Assembly (NCBI GenBank): GCA_013365365.1
Contig: JABVXU010001080.1
Span: 1-10,551 of the forward strand
From: Cruorifilaria tuberocauda
Lineage: Eukaryota > Nematoda > Chromadorea > Rhabditida > Onchocercidae
DNA length: 10,551 nt
Direction of reading: 5' to 3'
The first letter of the stretch is position 1; every line of letters begins with the position of its first letter. A model generated the notes under the pieces. That model searched no databases. It was not told the origin of the DNA and saw nothing but the letters and a program-made list of their open reading frames with translations. Made by a program: the position numbers and the translations under genes. Of this stretch, positions 1 to 8,900 are shown one piece after another.

Positions 1-710
1 TTTTCCATTTTAACTTATGTTTACTTTTTCGTATAATTTTAACACCTTGAGAAATATGTAAATAAAATAAAAATGACAATTTTTTTAACATCGATTTGAT
101 ATTTGATATTAATCTATGATTATAATTGAATTTCAGTTTATTTTTCTTACCACCAATTTTTTTTTTCATAAATTCAAATATTTGTAAGAAACGAAAAAGG
201 AAATCAAATTTGATAACAGATGTGAAAAGGAGAAATAGAGAGGAAGAGAGAGCAAGAAATGAATAGAAAAGTTAAGAATTCATTTTTTTCTTCTTCTTCA
301 TACCCTATTATTTAATGGTTAATATCTTCAATTCTTTCTCCTTTTTCAACTTTTCTTTCTTTCTTTCCTTTTTTTTAAATATAAATTCAAAAAAGAATTT
401 GAAAATAAATTTTCATTTATAAAATTAAAAAATAAACTTAAAAAAAAGATTTAAGTATTATGGGAAATTTTAATATCATTTGTGAGCAAAAATGATTATA
501 GTAGAAGTTAGGAGGAAAAAAAAATTAAAGGTATTAAAGTTAAGCAATGATTTGATTATGAGAAATAAATTTTAGGAGAAATTGAAATACTTTTCTTTCT
601 TGATAAAATTTACAACAATTTATTCCTAGTAAAGTAAAGAGAAAAACTACGAAATTGAAAAAAATAAGAGGAAAATTAGTGAATAGAAACTATTTACAAA
701 TTGACTGATT

Positions 711-750
711 GATAAGCTAACTGATAAATAGATAAGCTGATTGATAAATT
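711..750. repeat. 20-bp tandem repeat carrying four GATAA motifs
   Basis: The two units 711-730 and 731-750 both read GATAAGCT then TGATAAAT with small differences, giving GATAA at 711, 723, 731 and 743. The array is flanked on both sides by TTGACTGAT. GATA factors bind WGATAR, so a binding cluster is possible, but repeat origin alone could explain it. Confidence 0.7.
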
Positions 751-1129
751 GACTGATCAATAATAAATATATTTTTATTTTCAAAGGACCAAAATAATTT
801 CTGGATACTTTAAATTATTTTGAATTAATTCACACTTTTTCTCATTTACTCATTTTCTTTTTACATTGAATAATCATGAATGTACAAAAGATGAAGTGAT
901 AAATATGATCAAAGTATTGCAAATCTTTTTAATGATTAAGTATTTCAAAAAAATAAACTTCTTAATTTTGAAATAATAAATATTTTTAAAATAGACATAT
1001 TTTTGTTCTGTTTCTCTTCAGTAAAATTGCTTATCAAATTAGCATATTATATCAAAGTAATCAAATTTTTTATATGGCAATATTGATTGGTTCATAGAAT
1101 GAAATAGAAAAAAAATTTTCATTCAATAA

Positions 1130-1520
1130 TATTGGACATTTATCACTTCTACTACTTTGGGATGTACGATAAAACTTATACAGTTCGTATCAAAAATTCG
1201 AAAAGCAAATCCGGAAAAGGAAGAAAAAGCAAAATAAATCGATTTATCAATTTCGTATTGCGGAAATTTATTTCGGCTTTGAAAGAAAATAAATATAGCG
1301 AAAACAAAGAATCCATCCAATGATGATAATGATAATATATATCCGGCTAAACGTCTTCCATGCATTATATATTACTATTATGCAAATAAAACAAATCCGA
1401 AAAAAAATAAGAATGGAAAAAAGAGGCTTTTTCAAAATACTACGTCTTTAAGCTTAGCTAATTTGCATATATCGATAATAAAAATGCTTCAAAAAAAAAA
1501 ACGCAAATAAACGGAAAAGC
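1130..1520. other. CpG-enriched island with a short open frame, function unknown
   Basis: Against a very AT-rich background this stretch has about a dozen CpG dinucleotides in under 300 bp and is open in several frames. On the plus strand an ATG at 1162 opens 53 codons to TGA at 1321, encoding a Lys/Ser-rich basic peptide ending KENKYSENKESIQ. A good acceptor-like TTTCTCTTCAG ends at 1020, and AATAAA follows at 1385. The minus strand is also open (1365-1123) but gives only a hydrophobic, unrecognised product. It may be a small gene, a conserved regulatory element or an old repeat. None is proven. Confidence 0.35.
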
Positions 1521-1983
1521 CTAAAACAAAAGATAATAGAAATAAAACAAATTTCTTTTTTATTTTATTTTATAGTTTAAACATATAAAAGATGTTTTTT
1601 AAACCGTTTATTTATTAAACTCTTATTAAACTGTTTTATTCATTGATACTTACATATATAATAAATATATTTTCCTTGTTTTTATATATATATAATTTTA
1701 AATAATATTCTTATTTATTCGATATTGAATTATGTAATATTGAATTATAAGTAATCTATAATAAGTTGCTAAAGAAAAGCTCATCAAAAAAAATATTAAA
1801 TTACTCATTTTTTGAACATATTTTTTGATCTCAGAATCATATTTAATTTATTTTAATCGAAAAGTAAAAAGTAATTAACAATATATATTTTTGAATTAGA
1901 AAAAAAATGACATCGAATAAACAGTAAATAAATAAACAATTAATCAATGCAAAAAAAAGTATTTCATAACAGTAACAGAGAAA

Positions 1984-2200
1984 ATGGGAAAAAATTTCTT
2001 AATGGAATACTAAAATTCTATTATTTAGGAATGGGAGAAATTTTTTAATGGAATACTAAAATTCCATTGTTCGGGAAAAAATTTTTTAATGTAATACTAA
2101 AATTCTATTATTTAGGAATGGGAAAAGTTTTTTAATGGAATACTAAAATTCCATTGTTCGGGAAAAAACTTTTTAACGAAATGCTAAAATTCTATTATAC
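1984..2200. repeat. Alternating tandem repeat, five units (ABABA), about 87-bp higher-order period
   Basis: Five copies of a unit around AATACTAAAATTC start at 2006, 2052, 2093, 2139 and 2180, with spacings of 46, 41, 46 and 41 bp. Two unit types alternate. Type A ends in CTATTATTTAGGAATGGG and type B in CCATTGTTCGGG. The array is thus a dimer repeat present about 2.5 times. In the B units (2047-2068 and 2134-2155) the arms AATGGAAT and ATTCCATT are perfect inverted repeats around the loop ACTAAA. In the A units the right arm is ATTCTATT. The last unit is the most diverged. No family is recognised. Confidence 0.9.
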
Positions 2201-2439
2201 ATTATCATACATACCTATAATTTTAGTTATATTTCATTATCACAACTATGTTTTAAATTAAAAAACTAATTAATTGATAATTTTTGTTTATTTTTCATCG
2301 AAAATCTCCCTCTCTCTTTGTTTTTTTCTTTAATTCTCTAATAGATAAAATTCTCGATAAAATAAAAAATCACTTTTCAATAAAAGTTAAAAAACAATGA
2401 TAACAAAGGAAAAACAAAAAAAGAATATTAATCGATTCT

Positions 2440-2590
2440 TAGTGGAATTATTTTATGCCACCATATCAGTAGCCAATAAAATTTGATGTGTTTTTCGAGA
2501 ATCAATTCATTCATCCAGCAGGTGGCTTAGTAGTGATGCCATTTATTGCTGATTGTAATTTGGTAAAGGTAATTTGAACGGTAATTCAAA
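2440..2590. other. Complex non-repetitive segment: candidate conserved element or small exon
   Basis: This stretch stands out for balanced composition and lack of simple repeats. It includes AGCCAATAA (a CCAAT-like word) and the E-box CAGGTG. On the plus strand one frame is open for about 33 codons from after the TAG at 2471 and includes HPAGGLVVMPFIADCNLVK. The segment begins near a CAGTAG acceptor-like site and ends at AAG|GTAATT, which resembles a donor. I recognise no protein family. An enhancer within the lin-11-like intron is an equally good reading. Confidence 0.3.
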
Positions 2591-2603
2591 TAACTGTCTA
2601 ATT

Positions 2604-2650
2604 AGAGAGAGAGAGAGAGAGAGAAAGAGGGAGAGAGAGAGAGAGAGAGA
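2604..2650. repeat. (GA)n microsatellite, slightly interrupted
   Basis: A 47-bp AG/GA tract interrupted by AAAGAGGG near its middle. It directly follows the more complex segment 2440-2590 and is itself followed by T-rich sequence. Confidence 0.95.
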
Positions 2651-2830
2651 TTATTTCAATCACACTTATAAATTGCTATCATTGTTTTATTTTGTATTTT
2701 TTTTTCTTTAAAACTATTATTTTTCTTTGTTTTTTTCTCTTTTCATTCTTTTCTTTTTTCACATTTTTCATCGTTAACTCTTTGATAAATTGATGAATTT
2801 CATTTATGGAATTTTTTCTTTTGTTCTTTT

Positions 2831-2964
2831 TTTCTTATTTTACAGGTGTAATAAAGGTTATGCAGTGATAGGTTAAGTGATCTAAAAAAATAAGTATTTT
2901 TTTCTTGTTTTACAACCATAACAAAAGCTATTCAATAATAGACTAAGCGATTTAAGAAATTAAT
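2831..2964. repeat. Diverged tandem duplication, 70-bp period
   Basis: Comparing 2831-2890 with 2901-2960 needs no gaps. I count 17 differences in 60 positions, and 14 of them are transitions. Both copies begin TTTCTT(A/G)TTTTACA. In the first copy this resembles a plus-strand splice acceptor (TTTTACAG), which the second copy lacks because G is replaced by A. No function is known. Confidence 0.8.
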
Positions 2965-2991
2965 TAAAAACTAAATTTGTTATTTTTTTAT

Positions 2992-3055
2992 TTTTATTAT
3001 TTTATAAATTTCGAAAATTGGAATTTTATTATTTTATAAATTTCGAAAATTGGAA
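2992..3055. repeat. Perfect 32-bp direct duplication
   Basis: The two adjacent copies 2992-3023 and 3024-3055 are identical and end in TTTCGAAAATTGGAA. Identity over the full 32 bp suggests a recent local duplication. Confidence 0.92.
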
Positions 3056-3812
3056 TCCACCTAATAATATAATATTGAACAGAAGGAGTGAAAAGAAAAT
3101 TAAATTACAACAAAAATAGAATGTATAACATTTGTACGATAAAATTTTGTTGATAAAACTTGTGATATGATAAACTCTATACAACTGATAGTTTAAAGAA
3201 AATTGAGAGAGATTATTCTGAACTGATAATTTTTGATAAAAGAAAAATGAAATTTTCTGAAAATATATTATTTTACAATTAATTATTATTTATCAATTAA
3301 TAATTTCTGCAAGTAAAAATTTTGCATTATTTTTCATTCGTAATTTTCTAACAATTATTCGTAATTCTGTATTACTTCTACGCAAACTATCAGTTGCAAA
3401 AAATGATTATCGTTAAGAAAAAGAAAAAAGAAAAAATTAGAACGTTAAGAAAAAAAATAATTTAAATGATAAGAGAAAGAAAGAAAGAGAAAGTAAGAGA
3501 AATGAGTATTTATTTCGATAAATTCAAATAATGAAAGAAAAAAAGAAAGTAAAAAAACGAAAATTTAAATTAGCTAAATTGAACAAGCAATACTTTTCGT
3601 CTTCCAACAAATCCGATTACATATATATTTTGTTTTTTTTTATCTTATCGAATGTTGCTGTTGTGCTATTTAAAGATACGGTAGAATTTCCTATTTTAAA
3701 AATAAAAAGTTTCGAAAATTAGGCTTAGAATAACGTTGTAATTACTGTATGTTTAAAATTGAATTAATGTTCTTGCGTTAATGATAAAAACTAAATTTTT
3801 TTTTTATTTTTT

Positions 3813-4225
3813 AAAACTATTTTTCATGTTATTACTTTGATTAATCAATTTAATTATATAATTATTTCATTCAAGCTTATATTGTAATAGCTTATATCGT
3901 AATTTTGTAATTAGATACAGTATATTTTAATAATTGCAATAAGATATATGATATACTGTAATAATTACAACTATCAATTAATGAATTATGAATTGAATTT
4001 TTTTATGCAAATATTAATTCATTACAATGAATAAATTTCTATTGTAAAACTATTTTGCATATTATTACTTTGATTAATCAATTCATTGCATTATATAATT
4101 ACCTTATTCAAGTTTATGCATACGACATATCGTAATAATTACAAATATGATATAAATAATTATAAATTAAGAGAGATGATTTTTTAATACAAAATTAATT
4201 TATTATAATTTTTAAATTTTTATTG
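3813..4225. repeat. Imperfect tandem duplication, about 233-bp period
   Basis: Copy 1 starts at 3813 and copy 2 at 4046. Both open with AAAACTATTTT.CAT.TTATTACTTTGATTAATCAATT and continue similar for roughly 75 bp. They realign over GTAATAATTACAA and the AATTTxTATTG ending. Copy 2 ends near 4225 and is about 50 bp shorter, so it has lost an internal piece. The sequence is AT-rich and no element family is recognised. Confidence 0.7.
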
Positions 4226-4652
4226 AAATCTCAGTTTTGATAAATATTATTTATATATTTTCATACTTGTCTTGAAGATTTTTTCCAATAAATCATTTCA
4301 AGTGTCATCGAATAAGTGGTAATCGGAAAGTTCAAGAAGACTATCATTGACATAGAGATGAATGGATGAATTCATTCATGCATATTTATCAACAAATCAT
4401 TTTTCATGATATTTGATTAAGCGGAATGGATTAAACGAGTAGAGATGGATGAATGAGTTTTGCTGAAAATTTTTCTGATTGAAATGAAATGAGAGGTTGA
4501 AGTGGATGAATGAAATAAGTGGATATTATTCGATGTAAGCTTAAAGCACTTGGAATGAGATGGAATAAAATGATAATTTAGGAGTGATAATATTCTAGTT
4601 ATCATCAAACCGAAATGCGATCAAGTGATAAAACATGAATGAATGATTGAGT

Positions 4653-4704
4653 GAATGAATGAATGAATGAATGAATGAATGAATGAATGAATGAATGAAT
4701 GAAT
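4653..4704. repeat. (GAAT)13 microsatellite
   Basis: Thirteen uninterrupted GAAT units, flanked on both sides by near-copies of GATTGAGTGAATGAAT. The array sits in a broader field (about 4340-4740) of degenerate GGATGAATGA-like words. That bias alone explains the 63-codon minus-strand open frame at 4417-4608. Confidence 0.95.
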
Positions 4705-5655
4705 GAGCGATTGAGTGAATGAATAGATTAAAGCTCAGAGTGTAATAATATAGTGATCGGAGGACAGAGTTAGATCGCTAACCCTAACCCACTTCAAGCT
4801 ACTTTTAGTAATCTGATTAAGTGTTAAGTGTGTATGGGGATAAAGTTATCGAAATAGAATTGAATGTACAAAATTGGTGAAACCGGAAGATTACAAAAAT
4901 TTCGTCACTGAAAGATTAATTTAATTTACACATCAATTTTATTGAAATTTCAACCGGAAGTAATGCAAAATAAAACTTTTAAAGATAAAAAGTGAAGAAT
5001 TTTTTTTGGGAGAATTTAAAAATTAAAAATAATTAATAGAATAAAATGGAAAGAAAAAAAAGAGTCAAGATGATAAAATCATAATAATTAAATCATAACA
5101 ATCGTGATTATTGGTAAATAATTATTGGATTGTAAAACCAAATTAATCATCATTGATCAGTGTTAATCATTATTACTCATGATTCGTGGATGATTATTAT
5201 TATCATAGTAGAAAGTATGAAATATTATTTTTGTTGTTAATTCAATTTAATGATATTTTCGAAATAAGCTTAAGAGTTTTGATCAGCGATAGAACAGAGA
5301 ATTTAAATTATGTCATTTCTAATTTTATAATTAAATCATTTTCAGTCGTAGAAATTTCTCGATCATCAAAAAATACATTGTTAGATATCTGAATAGAAAA
5401 AAATTGGATTTTTCACACTTCGTGAACAAATCATTTTTTAGGTATTATACGATTATTCTAACTAACATTTAAAGTTATTGTATCATTTAAAAAACTTATT
5501 TATACATTTACTGAATATGGGAAGAGAGAAAAAAATAACACGTAAGTGAAATATTACTTCCTATCACATATCATATTTTATTATCATATTATCTCACATT
5601 TAAATTAATTATTATTTTTACATTATTTACGTGAAAAATTGACGTATCTTTCTCT

Positions 5656-5830
5656 GCTTATCGCCCCCCTCCGAGACACAACATTATTATAATACAAAAC
5701 AAGAAAAAAACTGCTAACCCCCAAAAAATCCCAAAAAATAAGAGTTAAAACAACACTATCCCAGACCAAAAAACACTTATAAAGACAAATACACAAAATT
5801 AAAAGAATCAAAAAAAAAAACAACCAGACC
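5656..5830 (-). pseudogene. nad5: Nuclear mitochondrial insertion (numt): fragment of NADH dehydrogenase subunit 5
   Basis: The minus strand here is T- and G-rich, unlike its neighbours, and reads openly for about 58 codons. The product is hydrophobic, with the core FWDFLGVSSFFLVLYYNN followed by a Ser/Arg/Gly-rich stretch ending GAIS in the standard code. This matches the conserved GWDGLG-(S)-F-L-V-(I/L)-YY-x-N block of mitochondrial ND5, in which nematodes replace parts of GWDGLG. The strong T bias also suits nematode mtDNA coding strands. ATA and AGG codons at the end would read Met and Ser in the invertebrate mitochondrial code. It is only a fragment, lacks a start and stop, and sits in an intron of a nuclear gene in the same orientation. 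The ends are estimated from the composition change. An AT-rich chance match is unlikely but not excluded. Confidence 0.72.
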
Positions 5831-5934
5831 TTATTTTCTAGCACAATTCACTATTGCTAATCATTTCTGTGAAAATTTTTGGTAACATTAATTTTATGAA
5901 AGAGAAGAAGAAAAAGTAGATAAAATAAGCTTAC

Positions 5935-5992
5935 CAGGATTAGCAAAATAATCATGCTTGCAAACGAATCGATTCCCATTCAATATATATAG
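5935..5992 (-). CDS. lin-11: LIM2 exon, final part, of the lin-11-like gene
   Basis: This is a short 58-nt exon of 19 codons plus one base: [19 protein letters not shown], then G. It supplies the last two LIM2 zinc ligands (C114 and D117 of the joined protein). The previous exon ends GEQ, so the join reads GEQLYI, matching GEELYI or GDQLYI in relatives. The acceptor is TTTATAG (AG at 5994-5993) and the donor is CCTG|GTAAGC (GT at 5934-5933), leaving phase 1. It is too short to appear as a standalone open frame and was found by looking for the end of LIM2. The next exon should encode the linker and then the homeodomain, and it was not found between here and the left edge. Confidence 0.9.
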
Positions 5993-8900
5993 CTATAAAT
6001 TGTATTAAATTATAATTCTTAAACATTTCAAAAAATATTTTTTTGAAAAATAACTCTAAGCTTAATAAAATTAAAGAATAAAAATATTATATTATAAATA
6101 TATTAAAACTTTTAAAAAGAATAAAATAGAAAGATTTTACGGATAGTTTTAATTCTAACGGCAAGTTTAAACTTCCTATAAAATCTCCCTCGGGGGAATA
6201 GGAGAGTTCCATGCATCTATCAATATTACTACTATCAACTACTACCACTATCCACTATTCCTGATAAACGTCTATCCATATCTAACATCCTTTTCCAGCT
6301 AAACAATCTTTCTCATCCGAAATATCAAAACGGAAAAGCAAACATCAAAATGTATTTGGAAAAATATGACATTTCGTTTAGAAAAAAATAAGATATATGA
6401 AATAGAATATATTGTTAAAGGAAAAGAAGGAATTTTGATTTTTGATATTTAAAAGTTCGAAAAATCTTTAATAAAGTTAATAAATTTACTACTATTAATA
6501 ATTAAAACTTTAAATTTTAAATTAATAATAAGTTAATTTTTAACTTTTGCTTTAAATCATTCTTTTTTTTCATTTGATTATTTATTTTATCATTTTTATC
6601 ATTTATTTCATTTTATCGATTATTTTCTTTTTCTTGTGGAAATATAAAACTTTTTCAATTTATTTTTTACAATTACTTTATTTTATAAGAGTCGGATAAA
6701 TTAAATTAAAAAAAAAAATTTTTTTTTTTTAAATTTATTACAACAAAAAAAGATAAATGATATTGATGAATAGTAATAATAATTATGATGATATTTTATT
6801 CAGATAAATAATTTAATTTTTGTTTAAATAAAATTTACTTTCTTTTTTTGTTCATCATTTTCCAGATAGGAATTTTTCTAACTGCTAATTTAATTATAAG
6901 ATTATTTTAATTAATTAGAAAAAAAAAAGAAAAATTTACCTGTTCACCGGTGTCTAATTTTTTTTGGCATACTGTACATTGAAAACATTGCACATGGAAA
7001 ACTTTATCACGAGCTCGTCTTACCAAATCATTTCGATCTAAGCCAATATTACAACCGGCACATCGTGTTCCATACCTTCTGTACTATTCTCTATTGTAAT
7101 TAACATTTAACATTTAATTATTATCTATTTAAGAATTAAATAATTAAAGTTTAATTTTATAACATTTTAAAAACTACATTAAATTGTATTTAATTAATAA
7201 TATGAAATAAAATAATTAATATATAATAAAATAATTAATATAATTAACAATTAATATTAATATACAAAAAATATATAAATTGATTTTTTTTTTCAAAATT
7301 CAATTTGTAATTTTGATATCGAATAATTACCGTATTTATTATAATAACTACCCAAATGGTTTAATAACTATAAAATGGTGAAAAAAAGGTTTCTTTTTTT
7401 TGTAGAATATTGCTGAATTTGATTCGATTAAACGTTTTGTAGTAAAAAATTTCATTCTAAAAAATAAATTGAAAAGATGCAAAATTTTATCGAATTTTCG
7501 AAATAAATTCAAATCAATATATCTTAATTATTAATTAATCATAAAAAAATTAGAAAGCTTGTGCTTTATCAAAATTCCTAAAATTAAATCTCTAAAAAAA
7601 ATGCAAATATCTGAATAAAAATTTAAACAAAAAAAGCAAAGAATACCTAAATTAGAACTGTATAAGTAAAAAATTTATTTCAATCTTCTAAATTATATCA
7701 AAAATAAGGAAAGAGTGAAATTGATTTGAAAATACCATCAAAAATGGTAAAATTCTTTTTTTTTTTCGTTTTTGAGATAAAGCCAAGAGAAAAAAAGGAA
7801 CGAAAAAAGGATAGATAGCTGTCGGGAAATATTTTTGTTGGGATAAAATTAAAAAGCCAATAAGAAATGATAAATAACTGGACACGAAACTGAAAAGTGC
7901 TGCCTCAAAATATGAAATTGAAATTTGGAAAAGAAATAAATGAATGGAAAAAAAAAGAGATTTGTGGAAAGAAAAGAAAAAAACAGAATAAAGAGAGGAA
8001 TGGGTATTATACGAAATCGGAGAGATAAAAAGATTGAGAGGGTGAAGAGAGAAAAATGGTAGGAATTGAAAAGAAAGAATTAAAAGAGAGAGAGAGAGAG
8101 GAAATGATAGAGGAATTGTAAAGAAAAAAGCATGAAAAAAACAAAAAATAAAAATAAAACAAAAGAATAACCCGGCGTAAATGAGATTATTTGAAATTGA
8201 TGAATATTAGCTAAATTCTCTCTTCAAGAAAAAGAAAAAACCCTGCTATTCGTTTTCCTTCTTTCCTCTCTCCCGATATTCCCGCTACTCGGTTCTTCGG
8301 TAATTTATCAAATGCCCCTGCCCTGTCCCTCGGTCCATTTGTCCCGTATCTCTCATTCTCCTCCCCCGCTTATTTCAATCTTTCACCTCACTCCTAAGCT
8401 TCTATTCCCATTTATCATTTTGCTATTAATCGTTTAGCTAAGCTTTAAAACAAGTGAACATACTTTCTCCTTCTTCTACTTTTTCAATAAATTTACTCAA
8501 ATATCTTTCTCTCTCTCAAACTTTCCTTTCCTATTTTTTATTTTTCAATTTAATTTTTTTTTCTTTCTTTTTATTCAAATAAATATTGCGCCTAATAAAT
8601 TATATTAGCTAGATTGAAATTTGCATTTTTTATAATTAATTAACAATTTTAATCAGTTCAATTTTAACCGTTGCAAAAAGAGTATGGTGAAAGAGAAAAA
8701 AAACGAGAGAAAAAAGATCGAGCTGATTTAAAATTTATAAAAATTTTTGATAAATTTTCAATTTGAATTTAAATACTTGAAAGATTTCTTTTTTTTTTTC
8801 TGAAATTTTACATTAACCCTTCTTCTTTTCAAACAAAATTATAATTTATTTTCAAAAACTTTTATTTAAATAAATCATATTTAACTGTTTCTCCATCCTT

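Larger units (their letters stand above)
1..5934 (-). other. Large partial intron (over 5.9 kb) downstream of LIM2, repeat-rich
   Basis: From the phase-1 donor at 5934 to the left edge no linker or homeodomain exon was found. I searched the plus strand by eye for the reverse complement of the WFQNRR and NMRVIQVW codons and saw nothing compatible. The interval holds a mitochondrial-like fragment, several tandem duplications, microsatellites and two islands of more complex sequence, listed separately. The remaining stretches are AT-rich with no recognised gene: 386-700, 1521-1980, 2201-2440, 3056-3810 and 4741-5650. Open frames of 63-68 codons at 3531-3722 and 5186-5392 (plus) have no recognisable family. 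A separate gene nested here cannot be excluded. Confidence 0.6.
5993..6939 (-). other. Intron inside LIM2 (947 bp)
   Basis: This intron runs from donor GTAAAT to acceptor TTTATAG on the minus strand and interrupts the codons for the second zinc finger of LIM2 in phase 0. Most of it is AT-rich. It contains an A11/T12 palindrome near 6700-6736 and, at about 6130-6360, a patch richer in C, G and CpG than its surroundings. I see no coding exon in it. Confidence 0.85.

Noticed and set aside
1123..1365. 80-codon minus-strand open frame in the CpG island, considered as a lin-11-like linker exon
   Set aside because: The product is hydrophobic and Phe/Ile-rich with no linker-like acidic or Ser-rich stretch and no lead into a homeodomain. 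It overlaps an equally open plus frame.
3531..3722. 63-codon plus-strand open frame with a Lys-rich start and a hydrophobic stretch
   Set aside because: It is A-rich at the start and T-rich afterwards, with no recognisable family. Composition explains the Lys then Phe/Leu content.
4417..4608. 63-codon minus-strand frame rich in Ser, His and Ile
   Set aside because: It lies in the degenerate GAATGA repeat field, and its residues follow from reading those repeats in reverse.
4778..4790. CTAACCCTAACCC, resembling an interstitial telomere repeat
   Set aside because: It has only two units, of the TTAGGG type rather than the TTAGGC expected in nematodes, with no extended array. Chance is the simpler reading.
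5186..5392. 68-codon plus-strand frame
   Set aside because: It begins with a non-ATG start, has no domain, and contains a TTTTCAG word late in the frame. A few such openings are expected by chance in 10 kb.
7688..7885. 65-codon minus-strand hydrophobic frame
   Set aside because: It lies inside the purine-rich part of the LIM intron. The complement of A/G-rich DNA naturally gives Phe, Leu and Ser codons with few stops.
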